Shown in pieces: positions 40,605-53,400 of a DNA stretch of 64,000 nucleotides (position 1 is its first letter; each line of letters starts with the position of its first letter). Under the pieces are notes generated by a model that saw only the letters and a list, made by a program, of their open reading frames with translations, was not told the origin of the DNA and did no database searches. The stretch spans positions 25,267 to 89,266 of the forward strand of contig JXTB01000299.1 in NCBI GenBank assembly GCA_002914805.1. The letters run 5' to 3'. This DNA is from Parasponia andersonii (taxonomy: Eukaryota > Streptophyta > Magnoliopsida > Rosales > Cannabaceae). The position numbers and the translations under genes are program-made.

Positions 40605-41357
40605 CTCTTTTGAATCTATAGTTGTATATAGGTGTTGAGACCACCATTATGGTGAAGTGCCCTTAAATTTTTCGCACAAATAGTCTTTGGATCTTGCTTA
40701 CCACGGTCACTTTACTCATCCGTAACGGGAATATAATTAAAAAAAAATGATAGAGAGGACATAGAGTAAAGAAGAATAAGAAATAATATGCCGGGAGTAT
40801 TATGATTATCTTTCTTGTGTAACTATTAACTAATTAGTACATAAATATATAATAAATTATCACTAAAATATCCTATATTTTAAAAATTTGAAAGAAAAAC
40901 TTGTATTTTTAGAAATTTAAAATAAATACTTTCTATTTTAGAAAAATTATCACTAAAACACCTATCTTAAAATAAAATGTGAAAAAACCATTGTTTGTTA
41001 AAAGTTCAAAACAAATTATTTCTATTTGAATTATTATATCAATCGTTGCCTGGTCAAAATTTTAAAAAAATTAGTAAAATTAATATTTTATCTCTTATTA
41101 TAATTTTCGGTGGGAGACCAAAAACCAAAGTCGCCACGCTAATCCGTAGGCATAACAATGCTATCATAATTACTTTTAATAAAAAGTACTACATAATCAT
41201 GTGTCAAAACGCTAATAGATTATCAAATTAATAATAAAAATAAAATCCAAAGTAAGATATGTATATAAGCATTATAAAAATTTTCCTTTATTAATTGGTA
41301 CAATACCCACGCTAGCTATATGAAACATAAATCATTGAAGGACGTATCATATTGATC
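40605..41357. other. Intergenic DNA and 3' flank of the second inhibitor gene
   Basis: AT-rich; nothing recognised. A 78-codon plus-strand frame at 40995 is low complexity and not called. Confidence 0.5.
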
Positions 41358-41918
41358 TTACTGCTGAACAAGCATGTTGGTAAAAGCAAGAGAAATCACG
41401 GTCCATTGAAAGAACACACTATTCTCCTTAGTTAAAGGAGAAACTTCACCTTTTTTCTCTTTGAACCCATCTTCACAAGTGGAGGAAGCATCCATGGCGG
41501 AGCTAATGTCTACATTAGCTTTCTCAAAGTCCTTGGATTCGATATCAAGTTTCGCATCACGCAAAGCCAATATGGCGTCGGAGTAGAGTTCCGAGCAGTC
41601 CTTAAGGCAGCCTTTCGCGTATGGATCGATCACTACTTCCGCCTTTTGCCTCAAAAGATTTGAAATGTTGGAAACGATTTCGGTCGCATTGGATATGGTT
41701 AGCTCAATAGAAGTAACGGCTAGTTCTTCAAGGTGTTTAGCCTTTCTTGTCTTGGGATTGGCCTCTAGGCTTGTGATGCAAAAATCATACCGCAAATTCG
41801 GATCGGTTTTCGCGGCTTTCTTGCATGATTGGTGGATAAGATTAGAACCAAGAGAGCAATTTTGAAGAGATGAGAAGATAAACATGACAACGTAAAGTGA
41901 AGAGAAGGGAAATCCCAT
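41358..41918 (-). CDS. Pectin methylesterase/invertase inhibitor (PMEI family), second copy
   Basis: Single-exon gene of 186 residues from ATG 41918. A signal peptide covers about residues 1-24 (VVMFIFSSL core). PMEI-domain cysteines are at 32, 47, 104, 108 and 148. Landmarks are IHQSCKKAAKTDPNLRYDFC, the CLKDCSELYSDAI motif and TCEDGFKE. It has the canonical first cysteine pair, whereas the paralogue at 25297-25890 carries an extra cysteine near the first one. The predicted role is the same: a secreted inhibitor of pectin methylesterase or acid invertase, target unknown. The two genes share strand, single-exon structure and the CLKDC-ELYSD motif, so they are probably an old tandem pair pushed apart by mobile elements. 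Intact. Confidence 0.9.
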   Translation of the reverse strand: MGFPFSSLYVVMFIFSSLQNCSLGSNLIHQSCKKAAKTDPNLRYDFCITSLEANPKTRKAKHLEELAVTSIELTISNATEIVSNISNLLRQKAEVVIDPYAKGCLKDCSELYSDAILALRDAKLDIESKDFEKANVDISSAMDASSTCEDGFKEKKGEVSPLTKENSVFFQWTVISLAFTNMLVQQ

Positions 41919-43388
41919 GATTTTTGTTTGTTTTCTGTTTTTTGATAACCCACTTTCAATTGGGTTTGATTAACTAAAAAAGAAGATATGGGGAGTGTGA
42001 AACTTTGTTAATAATGTCTTTGTTATGTAGCACTGTTTTATTAGCTGAATTCTGGTAAATCCAACTTCTTATGTGTTATATTTTCCCTTTTATAGATATG
42101 TTTAGTTTTTTGATTATCTGGCTATGGACATATTGTCACGCAACTGTTTTGAACATGTGACCTTAATTAAAATTTTCACGATAGACACTTTTTTGGGGTC
42201 AATATTTTAGAATTGGTCTTTGAATGAGAATTACTTTTCACCCTACAAAAAAAAAAAAAAAAAAAGTTAATTAATTGCCAAAAAAAAAAGAATGGGTAGC
42301 AAAATGGAATTTTAGGTGCTGCCATGAGGTAAAGAAAGAATGTTATTGCCCGTCTATTTCCAGGCCGAACCTTTCATGTGCTAATTAATAGCATTTTTTA
42401 TGCCATCACTTTGAAAGTAACTAAAAGAATTATTTTTCTTATACGTCTAGCTAGCTTGTTATGTGTCGAAGCATCAAATTATTACCATTATTTATCATTA
42501 TTATGCTAAATAAAGCATTACAATGTTTGTTCTTATTGCTTGGGATTCTCCCAAAATTAGTTTATTATTTTAGTAGGTCAACAGTTCATTTATTTTTCGC
42601 TCTCTGTTTTGTCTTTACATTATAACATCGATTTTATATCTAAAACTTAAAATGGCAATAAGGGAGAAGGGAAAAAAAGGGAGGAAACTTCATTGGTTTT
42701 ATTGTTTCTTGTCCTAAAGAAGTTCTCGAGAGCCTAATGCACCCGCCACATATATGAACTGGCCAATGTTAATATGGATAGTAGATACAATTGGTGGGAA
42801 CTCGACCACACGATATTTTTTTTTTTTTTCAATTAGAAATATTAGTAAATTCTGGAATTAAGTGCTAAAGTTATATATTCAGGAGGATCACGAAAGAATC
42901 TGACTGAATTTAGTTGTTAAATTATAACTAACATTTGAATATAAACTCCTCCAAATGACAATTAATTAATGATTTACCTCTCAAAAAAATTAATTGATGA
43001 TTCAAGATAAGTATTAATATCATGATCAATTAACTTCTCATTCATTTTGGTATTCATTTTGGTCAAGTGGTAGCGATATTATTGAGACATGGTATACGAA
43101 AACAACGGGTGAAGTAGAAAGTTTATTATCCTATCTTTTGCTTCTTTTCTTTTTCTTTTTTTTTTTGTAATAAATACACTGTAATTGAAATTTTAATTAT
43201 CAAGTGGAGCATATAACTTGAGTTTCCAAAAATATATTAGTAAAATTTAAAATTTAACAAGGGCAAGTAATTACATGAGTTAGTTCATTTTTTTTTTTCA
43301 AAAATCTTATATGTAAAATTTAAATATAAAAAATTGAGGAGGGGCAAGTGGGTCTGCTTTTCTTTTTGTCCAAATTATTTAAGTGTGA
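41919..43388. other. 5' flank of the second inhibitor gene and intergenic DNA
   Basis: AT-rich with A/T runs (42245-42266, 42814-42830). Near 43058 an A-box-like GGTCAAGTGGTAGCG occurs without a B box. No gene seen. Confidence 0.45.
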
Positions 43389-43405
43389 TACTATTAAGTT
43401 TAATT

Positions 43406-43732
43406 TTTTTTTTTCATTTTTTTATTTTTTTTCTGAGAATAAAGGGAATTAGTGGTGCACTTCATATCCCCTCCCTTCCGCCTATAGCAATCCCGGGAAC
43501 CACCGAGTAGGTATAGGGGTCTGACCCATACCATTCTCGGGTTGTCAGCAAAAGCCCATATCATATTGGGTATCTCACCGCCACTCACTGGGGTACCTCG
43601 ATACCCATGACTCTCAAAGGGAGCGCTACTTTTAAGACTCAGACTAAAAGTGCAAACCATGAGGATCGAACTCCTGAAAACAACCACGACCATGAGTAAG
43701 GCTTCCCTGTCACTGCACCACACACTCGGTGG
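43406..43732 (-). mobile_element. SINE with perfect 17-bp target-site duplication
   Basis: Minus-strand element of about 327 bp flanked on both sides by TACTATTAAGTTTAATT (43389-43405 and 43733-43749). Read from its head, it has an A-box-like TGTGGTGCAGTGACAGGG and a B-box match GAGTTCGATCCTC about 40 bases further on, then a body of about 220 bp, and it ends in an A-rich tail (plus-strand T-run at 43406-43430). These are the hallmarks of a tRNA-derived SINE moved by LINE machinery. The identical target repeats suggest a fairly recent insertion. The 107-codon frame across it is incidental. Confidence 0.88.
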
Positions 43733-43794
43733 TACTATTAAGTTTAATTAGTTAGTCAAGATTGTCCCTAGGATTTCTTGTTTCATTAATAGAG

Positions 43795-43952
43795 TTTGGG
43801 GGAGTGGTCAACCTACTCCTCTGTCGTATAAGAAATTTGAGTTCAAAGTTAAAATCGCCTGTATCAATATGGCGTGCGAGTATGCAAAAGCACTCTAGAA
43901 TAGTCTCTACTCTTCTAACCCTTTATTATTGAGTGAAAAAAAAAAAGTATAG
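43795..43952 (+). mobile_element. Possible second SINE
   Basis: A-box-like AGTGGTCAACCTACTCC near 43804 and B-box-like TGAGTTCAAAGTT near 43850, then an A-run ending at about 43949. Spacing fits a tRNA-derived SINE. No clear target repeat and divergent boxes, so this is tentative. Confidence 0.4.
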
Positions 43953-44160
43953 ATTGATGATATAATATTAATTAATTAATAATATAGAACGTGTACCGGA
44001 CTTTTATGGAAACCTAAAATATTATAAGAATATTGTACCGCGTGACAAAAACTTGTGCCACTAAACACATATCCAAGGCTTTCATTTTAGCTGAATTCTT
44101 TGGTATAGACACATCAAAAACCTTAACATGAACAGGTGTCTTTCTCCATTGCAACATGTC

Positions 44161-44256
44161 TTGGGGATGAGTTTATGGATGAACACATCATTACTTTATG
44201 TCTATATGTTGGGGATGAGTTTATAGATGAACACATCATTACTATATATCTATACA
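44161..44256. repeat. 48-bp tandem duplication upstream of the COX6b-like gene
   Basis: Two units starting TTGGGGATGAGTTTAT at 44161 and 44209, differing at a handful of bases, about 150 bp upstream of the predicted ATG. Confidence 0.85.
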
Positions 44257-44403
44257 TATAGACATATGTACATCATGAGCTAGCTATTAGCTACCATTTT
44301 CTATTGATACGGGGGTAGCGAAGCTTGCAACTTTTCTAGAACAACCTAAACGAACGGTGGATATTCAGATTATCGTAATTAGTCAAGGAAAGGGATAAAC
44401 GAC

Positions 44404-47400
44404 ATGTCGTCGGCACTAGTGGATCCACGCATCAAGATGAGATCCAGAGATGTGAACATAGTGGCCCGTGGGGAGCAAGCTCCTCACCCCGCTCATAAAT
44501 ATGACATCATTTCTGCACCCCCTCCTCCCACTTCAACTCACCCTCCGCCCAATATTAACGGAAATAACATCGCAAGAGTATGTATCTCTCTCTTCTTCAT
44601 CAAATTGTGTTATTACTATTGTTGGTGACAATTCTCATGTGTCTCTAAACTGATGATACTGTATCTATCAACTGTCCACGTATCCTCGCTATCCCAGAGT
44701 GCTTTTGACCTCAGGTTGGGTCGGAGAGGCGGGGGTGGCCACCTGCAAAGATTCTAATGATCTTCTGGCGGAAGACCCTCGAGGCTCCTGACCCCCAGCT
44801 GTCGAGATAAGAATTAGACTGGGCCGAACTCGTCCAGGGTCTGGGATGGATTCGGCCCTGGCCTTCGACAGCCCACGAGCCCATATGGTATCACGTGCGA
44901 CTTGTGTAGCTTTTAAGCAGTCCTTTTAAACACGTGTCGGACAATGTGCCTCCTGTAACTTGTTCTGCCACTTAATCGTCCACGTGGTATATGATCTAGA
45001 GAGAGCCCCAAAACTGCCCTCATTTCCCTATTTGATGGATTCGCATCCATCAAGTGGGGAAATCGTGCCTCCGGTCCGCCAATTTGAAGGGTACATGTGG
45101 CTCATTATCGTCATTTTTCTCTAATTACTAACACTGGAGCACGCTAACCTGTGTCATGATTTTTTCAAATTTTGAAATTCTAGTGCTTCCGTCTCCCTTA
45201 CACAGTTTTCCTCTAGGGAAGTCTCTTCGGCTCCTCCTCTATAAAAGTCGCGCTTGTGCTCATTTCTTACTTTACCAAAATCTCCAAGTATTCCAGCTTT
45301 CTCAAATTTTAGGGTTTCCGAATCTTCCCTTTCCCAGAAACTTTTGCTCTCTTCGATCGCATCCAAAGTAATGGTCTCGAACTAGAATCAAAAGCTCCGC
45401 CCCGTCGAGGATTCCGAGTTAGGCTTGTTAAGGAGGCAACTCTGCTTCCCTAGCGGAGCCACTTTGCAAAGGGTCAAGGGCCCAGCGGACTGGTACCTTC
45501 GCCCCTCTACCCCCGAAGGCTCCATCATCTTGGGGAGGAAGCACCTGGAATGGCTGCGGTTTCCCCTTCCTCCTCTAGTACACCAGTTCTTCAGCCTGAT
45601 GGAGATTCACCCGATGCAACTAAACGCTAACGGGATCATGATCCTGATGGGGCTTTCTGCTCTGTCGTTCCTCCTCAACGTGCATATCGACCTGGAGGTG
45701 GTCTTTTATGCCTACAAGCTCACCCTCATCCCCAAAAGGAGCTCTTACTCTACTTTCTACCTCCAGCCGCTCCCGGGACGCCACGTTTTTTGGGTCTTGC
45801 CGAGGTCGAACAAGCAATGAGATTCCCACTCCAGGTTGTATGCCGTCAGAGGGGTGTGGTGCTCTCCTTGGGTGAATGGAGAGCGTTTCCAAATTCCCCC
45901 ATTTTTTTCTGCAAAGTAAGTACTGAGTCATGATTTTTGGGTCTACGTGCACTTTGTCCGTTTCACTCATGAGATTTTGCCTCGCGCAGCCTCTGTGAAG
46001 GAACACAGGTTCGAGCTGCGGCTGTCGGTGGAGCGGCTCAAAGGGCTAGAGGGAGTCGTCATCTTCGGGTCCTTTGGGGATTGCCGACACATTTAGGCAG
46101 TTTTGAATCCCTAGGTGATGAACCCAATGCCAAGGATGGTCTCATATCTTCTCTTTCTGCTGGATACGTGGGTCATCACCAAGCACCTTGGAAGCCAGCT
46201 TGACACCTCGGCTCTGAATCGGTTCCGCTGGGATGAGCAGAGTCGCATCGCCATGGTGGGTCGTCAGATCATGGCTTCGAGCCAGCTGGCAGGTCTCAAT
46301 GACCTAGTGGCACCGACTAGTCACGAGCTCGAAGAGGCGGTGAAGCTCGTGACCGAGGAATGCGTCAGGCTCTGACGAGAGGAAGCCGCTGCCCCCAAGA
46401 GGGTTAGGGGTGAGTTCATTTTGTGCCATAGGGCTCCGTCGATCAGGTCATGGCTGCGTTTTAATCATATTGCTTGCTCTTACAGGTTCGGACGCATGCA
46501 CTTCAGCAGACCCCTTTCCAGTCAAGGGGAGTACTATTGCACACAGAGCCCGATCTAAGGTCCCCACTGATCAGCGTCTGGTGGTGTCCTCTGAGGAAGA
46601 GGCTGGAGGGCATGGAGTTGTCACCCCAAGAACAAGCTTGGACGACGACCTGGAGGATCTGTTCGTGTCCGGGGGTGAAACACCCGTGGTGCCTTCTCCC
46701 GAGGCAGGTGGGCCCGTGACTCGGGAGGCACCGACCATAAAGATCGTGTATGGCAAAGGGGCACCTTCGAGCCTGCCAGGAGAGCCTGCTGCACCGACTT
46801 CCTCCTCCCCTAGCTCTGGTTCGAAGGCGGGCACAGGATCCGGTACTGCCCGCTCCCATGGGGAGATTACCCAGCTCAGTGAAGGGGCTCCGAGGCTGAA
46901 GTCTCAGCCGTCTTCCCCTCCCCTGGTCCCTACGAAGCGGGATCGCGAAGCCGACTCGTCCAAGAGGAAGGAGAGCCTGGCAGGGAAGAGAGGTAGAACT
47001 GCCCCTTCTTCTGACAGCGACGATGATGGGGCTACCCCGACCCTCATGAGAAGGAGGAGGTCTACACAAGGTGGCCCGTCTGAGAATGCCGGTCAAGACA
47101 AGACCGAAAAATTACAACCATGCGGATCTCCGAGAGAGGTGGTAGCCAAAGCCGCTGAAGTAGCAGTAGTCATCGTGGCTTCTTCTATTGAGGATGCGCC
47201 ACCTCCAGCTATCGCCGAAGGTGCCCTGGCGATGCCCTGCTTTCCACCGCCCCCACTTTTGCCACTTCGGGAGCGTCGAAAGAAGCTACTGGAGTGCGCT
47301 CGGTGGGAGGTGAAGGTGTCCTTGCGGTCGGTGGGGTCGAGTTGCGTTCCCAGGACGTGGGTAATGCTCAGGGAAAGGGTCCAGCCATGGAGTTCGAGCT

Positions 47401-50400
47401 AGAGGGGCTCTCCCTGGAGAACGTAGAGCTCGTTGCTGGCCGCAGCATTGCACAGGTTTGGCTCGTCTGACCGTCACCTCCATGTTTTCGGCATCTTTGC
47501 TGAATGCTAACTCCCTTTTCTTATATTCTGCAGCTAGTCGCCATCCAGTCCCTCTATTCCTCTCATGTTAGCGAGCTGACCGGGCAACTGAATGCCTGTG
47601 TTGTTCTGCTCGGCCGCCCTTGCCACATTAAGGGTGCACTTAACTAAACGCCTGTGTTGTGAACGCCTGGACGAGGCTAGGGTCAGCAACGTGGTGGCCC
47701 ACACTTTGAGCGTCGAGAAAGCCAGGCGTGAGAAGCTAGTCGCCAAGTTGGCCGAGGCAGAGAAGAAGGTTCGTTCTCTCGAAGCTGAGGTCCTGGGTCT
47801 GTATTCGGAGGCCGAGGCTGCCAGGCTAGCCCAAGCCAAGCTCAAGGTCAAGGAGCAGGAGCTACAAAATGCAGGGGCGGAGATGGAGCTGGCTTTCATT
47901 GCTCACGACAAAGTCGTTGACGAGGCTAAAAAAGCGAGGAAAGCTGAGGCGAAAGACAAGCTAAAGGCTCATTCCCTGCAGTGCAGGCTCGACCGGTCCA
48001 ACGAGGTAATCTGACATCTCTACTTGGATCACAGTAAACTAATGGAAGCTCATGTGGAGTTGTCTCGTAATTATGGCGAAGATCTCGTCGATATTAGCAC
48101 TCTTTTGATTGACTTGTCGCAGCAGCAAGCGGAGCTAAGGCTAGCGGCGATGAGAGATAGGCTGGCGGACGCGGAGAAGCTGAAGATAAGGTACCAGAGG
48201 CAAGTGGATATCCTTTCTGTGGAGAGCTATAGGTCTGGCTGAGAGAATAGGGAATTCGAGGGCCACGTGGAGGTGGTAATGCCAGACCAGTTCGATAAGC
48301 AGAAGGGTGTCGAGAGGGACCATTATTCCATCAGGTACTACATACAGCAGTTAGGGGACGAGATTAACATCGTGTACCTTGCAAATGTACTGAAGATGCT
48401 CGACGAAGAAAAAGATGGGCCCTCTACATATGCTTCTGTCGCCAGAGAGATTTACCTCGCTTCCGGTCTGCCAGAACAAGCCACGGAGGTTCCTGGGGGT
48501 CAGCTTGGCCCTGGCGCCTTAATTGGCAAAGGGTCAAGTGTGGTCGTCTTGTCTAGCGATGATTCCGATCTCGGTATACCGTTCTCTGCCGAAGCTGGTC
48601 CAAGCGCCGAAGCTGGCATCGCTCCCCTTACTGGAGGTAATTAGGGTCTCTCACTCTTTTATGTATTTGTAAAGTATTGACCGCGTCGTGTAAAGCTGAC
48701 CCCTGCTGCAAGCACCTGTTTAAATAATAAAAACGGCATATTTTTCTCACGTTTATTCTGTTTTTTTTTTTGTCCACATTCGTGGTCAGGGTCAGACATC
48801 ATATACAATGTCGTTCCCTTATCGGCGATCTGCCCGACTTCTGGGTCTGGCCCAATCGTATATGATGTGGAGTTATTAGTGAATTCCCCCAATGTTATGA
48901 CTGACGAGATTAACTCCGGAGATCGAGACGTGAGTTCCGGCTCGCCCGACTTTGAGGATGTATAATTTCTATTATGACTTGTCTTAGCAGAATTTGATCC
49001 GCGTGTATAGGTAGACTTCTCCGACCCTAAATGGGAACGCAGTAGGAACCAGCTTCAGGGATTGGTCGACAACTGCTTGGACCTATCACTGTAGAGGAAG
49101 AGGCCTGGGCTCGGCTCTCACCGGGAGCAAAAAGGGCGTTACCACTCCGATGTGTCTTTGCGAGTCGCTCCAAGACTTGTTTCTTACAAATAGAGACACT
49201 GGATCCGCATCCCTGTCGACCATGCATCCTATAATTCAAGCAATAATAAATAGAATTGGTTTTAATTTCTGCCCTTGTGTTTGGTCTTGTCTGGGCCTAC
49301 TTCTAACGGGTAGGCCTTGGCCCTGTCTACTTTTAGTCGACGCGTAGCTAAGGCGCTTTCTGGGAGGGTCTACTTCCAACGGGTAGACCCTGGCCCTGCT
49401 TAGCTTTGGCTTATTCATAGCTAAAGTGCTCTTTAGGGAGGGTCTACTTCCAACGGGTAGACCCTGGCCCCGTTTACCGTTGGCTTATGCTTAGCTTAGG
49501 TGCTCCCTGGGGAGGGTCTACTTCCAACGGATAGACCCTAGCCCCATTTACCGTTGGCTTATACGTAGCTTAGGCACTCTCTAGGGAGGGTCTTATCACT
49601 CAACTCTTCCCATCTTGCAGGTATTCCTTGAAGATCGGCGGTAAGCTTCTATTGTGCGGCCTGTTGCCCTTCGTACATCCTCTCGGGTCGTCGGCGAGAG
49701 ACATGATCCCCGAAGTACGATTTTTTATGAGGTCTACTGGCAAACATTTTATTGCACAACTCATTCCTCTTTATACATTCTCTCGAGTCATCGGCGAGCG
49801 ATGTGATCCCCGTAGTATGATTTTTGATGAGATCTGCTGGCAAGCATTTTATTGCATAGCTCATTCCTCTTCGTACGTTTTCTCGGGCCATCAGCAAGCA
49901 TTTTATTGCGTGATGTGATTCCCATAGTACGATCTTTATTGAGGTCTACTGGCAAGCATTTTATTGCGTAGCTCATTCCTCTTCATACGTTTTCTTGGGC
50001 CATCAGCAAACATTTCATTGTGCGATGTGATTCCCACAGTATGATCTTTATTGAGGTCTGCTGGCAAGCATTTTATTGCGCAGCTCATTCTTTTCGTACA
50101 TTTTCTTGGGCCATCAGCAAGTATTTTATTATGCGATGTGATTCTCATAGTACGATCTTCATTTGCGCGAATAGTTCGTAGGGTCTGGCACTAGGACAGA
50201 CCCTTTTTTCATAGCAATCCAATGGATAAGTCCGTGTAGCAGACACCTTGACCTATCTTGGAATTAAGCTATTTAACAATACAAGCATTTACATGTGTCT
50301 CACACGTGGTATTTTTTTAATTGCTGAGCATTCCAAGTGTTAGGTAGGCTCTTCCCAATCTTGAGTTCTTTCAGGATGTACGCACCATTATCAAGCACCT

Positions 50401-53400
50401 CGATCACCCCGTAGGATCCGACCCAGTTAGAGTCTAGCTTCGAGGAATTTCCTGTTCTGACCTTCAAGACCCAATCTTCGACGTTGAACCGACTAGCGCT
50501 GACCTTCTTTACGTAGTAAGACTTAGCCTGCTGGTGGTACGAGGTCAGATGGACCAGAGCCATGTCCCTTATTTCTTCCATGAGGTATGTGTTGCGACTT
50601 AGCCACTGCTTGTTCAGTGAGGTGTCTCTTACCACTTCGGAGCGAAGGGTCGGGAGGCCAATCTCAGTCGTGATCATAGCCTCTGACCCGTAGACCATGG
50701 CAAACGGTGTTTTTCCCGTTGATCTCCGCTCCGTGGTTCGATAGGCCTACACGACGGCCAGTAGCTCTTCTAACCTCCTTCCTTTAGCCTCCCGCAACTT
50801 CTTTTTTATATTGTTGAATATGGCCTTGTTGCCTCTGCTTGGCCGTTCCCCTGAGGGTAGTTTACCAATGAGAAGCTGAGCTTTATATTATACAACTCAC
50901 ACAACTCCTTAAGCTTGGCATTCTGGAATTGCGTGCCATGATTAGTGTGTATCTCTTTCGGGATTCTGTACTGGTAGATTATGTTTTTCTAAATGAAGTT
51001 AATCATGTCTGCCTTATTGACGGTTGCATAAGCTTCAGCTTCTACCCATTTGGTGAAATAATCGGTGGCCAGCAAAACATAACTTCTTCCCCTTGGACTT
51101 CTGGGGAGCTCTCCGACAATGTCCAGACCCCATTTAGCGAAAGGCCAAGGAGTTATGTTTGAATGGAGTTCTTTCATAGGTTGGCATTTCAGGGTAGCGA
51201 ACCTCTGGCACTTGTCACATTTCTTGACCAACTGGGCCACCTCGGTCATCATGTAGGGCCAGAAGTATCTAGCCGTTAAGGCCTTGTGGGCGAGGCTACA
51301 CCCGCCAGAGTGGTTGCCGCACACTCCCCCGTGGATTTCCTCTATCAGCTTATATGCCTTGATGGGACCTACGCACCTCAGCATTGGTCCCATCGTCGAC
51401 CTTCTATACAGTCGGCCCCCCACTATCGAGTATCGGGTAGCCTTCAGTCTGATCGACCTTGCTTTTTAGGGGTCTGCAGGCAGGTTTCCCAACACCATGT
51501 ATTGGGTGATGGGTCTCATCCTGCCTTTGTCTTCAGAGTTAGTTGTGAACACATGGCATGCAGGGGTCTCCAAAGGGTCTCTCATATTTTCGTCCTCTAG
51601 CAAAATCTCCATATGTTCGGTTATCCCCCCGATCGACTTGCTTTTAGCCAGCTCGTCGGCCTTTTGGTTCATCTCCCTGGGTATCTATTTAATATCGAAG
51701 CTGTTAAAGCAGTTTTTCGCCCCCATTGTCCTGGAGAAGTATCTATGTAATCTTAGCTCTTATACTTCGAAGTCTCCCCTGACCTGACCCACGATCAGTT
51801 GTGAGTCAGTCCTTACTGCGATGTTCTCTATTTCGAAGTGCAGAGCTAGCATAATACCTTGTAGCAGCGCCTCATACTCCGCCTCATTGTTCATTTCCTG
51901 GAAACCAAGCCTCAAAGCTTTCTCTACCCTGAGTCCTGTTGGAGTCTGCAGGACTATTCTAATACCTGACCCCGACGCGTTCGTGGAATCGTTGGTGTAG
52001 AGAGTCCAGGTTGAAAGGATGTGAGCCGAAGACGTTTGAAGTAGGTCGCGTGGCTCGCCGAAGGACTGGATTTCCACTAGGAAGTCTGCCATGACTTGCC
52101 CTTTCTTTGCCACTGGAGGCCGATACTCGATGTCATATACCCCCAGCTCGATGGCCCATTTGGTCAGTCATCCCGATAGGTCTGGTTTGGCCAAGATTTA
52201 CCGGATGGGGAAATCTGTATACACTGTAACCGAGTATGCCTCGAAGTACTGCCTTAGTCTTTTCTTAGCATTGACCAAAGTGAGAACCAGTTTCTCTGCC
52301 ATATTGTATCGCGTCTCAGCGTCCAGGAGCATGTGACTTGCGTAAAACACTGGTTTCTACGTGCTGTCTTCCTCGACGAATGGTACAGTGTTGCTGGCTA
52401 CTTCGGACACTGCCAAATACGCATAAAGGCGCTGCCTCTCTGCTGGGGAAGCCAGGATAGGTGAGTGACTTAAGTACATTTTGAGCTGTGTTAGTGCCTC
52501 ATCCTGCTCCTCCCCCAGACAACTGTGGAGCTTTTCTTTATGCACTGGAAGAAAGGATTACATCGGTCAGACATTTTGGAGACAAACCGGCTGAGTGCGG
52601 CTATTTTTCTGGTTAGGCGCTAGACCTCCCTAATGCTCGAGGGTCTCCTGGAATCCAATCCTTCTTCAATGGCCTCTGCTCGCTGAGCAGTCACTGCAAT
52701 CTCAGGAAGAGTACGGAAGGTCTGAGTACCAATCCTATTGAAAATGTTCCGATTCAGATGACTCCTGAACTTGGCAACTCGGTACTTCTCCCTCGTACCC
52801 AGTCCAAGAGTAAAACTTACCAACTCAGTGAACTCTATCAGGTACTCATTCATCGTTCTGTTATCTTGAATCAAAGTCTCAAACTGGTTCACAACTTCAT
52901 CTTGTTGATTCTCATTGGCATACTTGGCCTTAAAAATCCGTTCAAAGTCTTCCAAGGCAAGCCTACTACATCTTGCATCCGTTCCACTGTTTCCCACCGA
53001 CGAACACTCCCCGTCAAACGGGTAATAGCAAACACAGCCCAAAACTCAATCGGAGTACCAAGGGCTCGAAAGTGTCTCTCCATCTCATGCAACCAAGCAA
53101 TTGCCATGAGAGCTTTGGTCTACCATCAAACTGCCCTGGCTGGAGACGCATGAACCGTTGGAGATGATCAGCCTGATCCAACTGTCGTTCCTTCGGAGCT
53201 AGAGGTTGATAGTCTGGATTGCTCATCTGGACGAATGTCGGCAGCATTACCTCGATCAGATGAGTGAAATCTAGACGAGGAGGTTCGGCACCTGGCTGGT
53301 GCCTCAGAACTCTTCTAAGAGGCATCGTTACAAGTCTGAAACAATATGCCAAACTGTTAATGCGATAATGATAAATGCTTGCCATAAAAACAACTTCAAT

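Noticed and set aside
43400-43723. 107-codon minus-strand frame
   Set aside because: It coincides with a SINE flanked by a perfect target repeat; SINEs are non-coding.
46503-47096. 197-codon minus-strand frame in the Tat element
   Set aside because: It is GC-rich and antisense to the recognisable plus-strand region; Arg/Ser/Gly-rich composition with no domain.
49290-50160. Regular repeats considered as a CRISPR-like array
   Set aside because: The units are contiguous diverged tandem repeats without unique spacers, in a plant Gypsy element.
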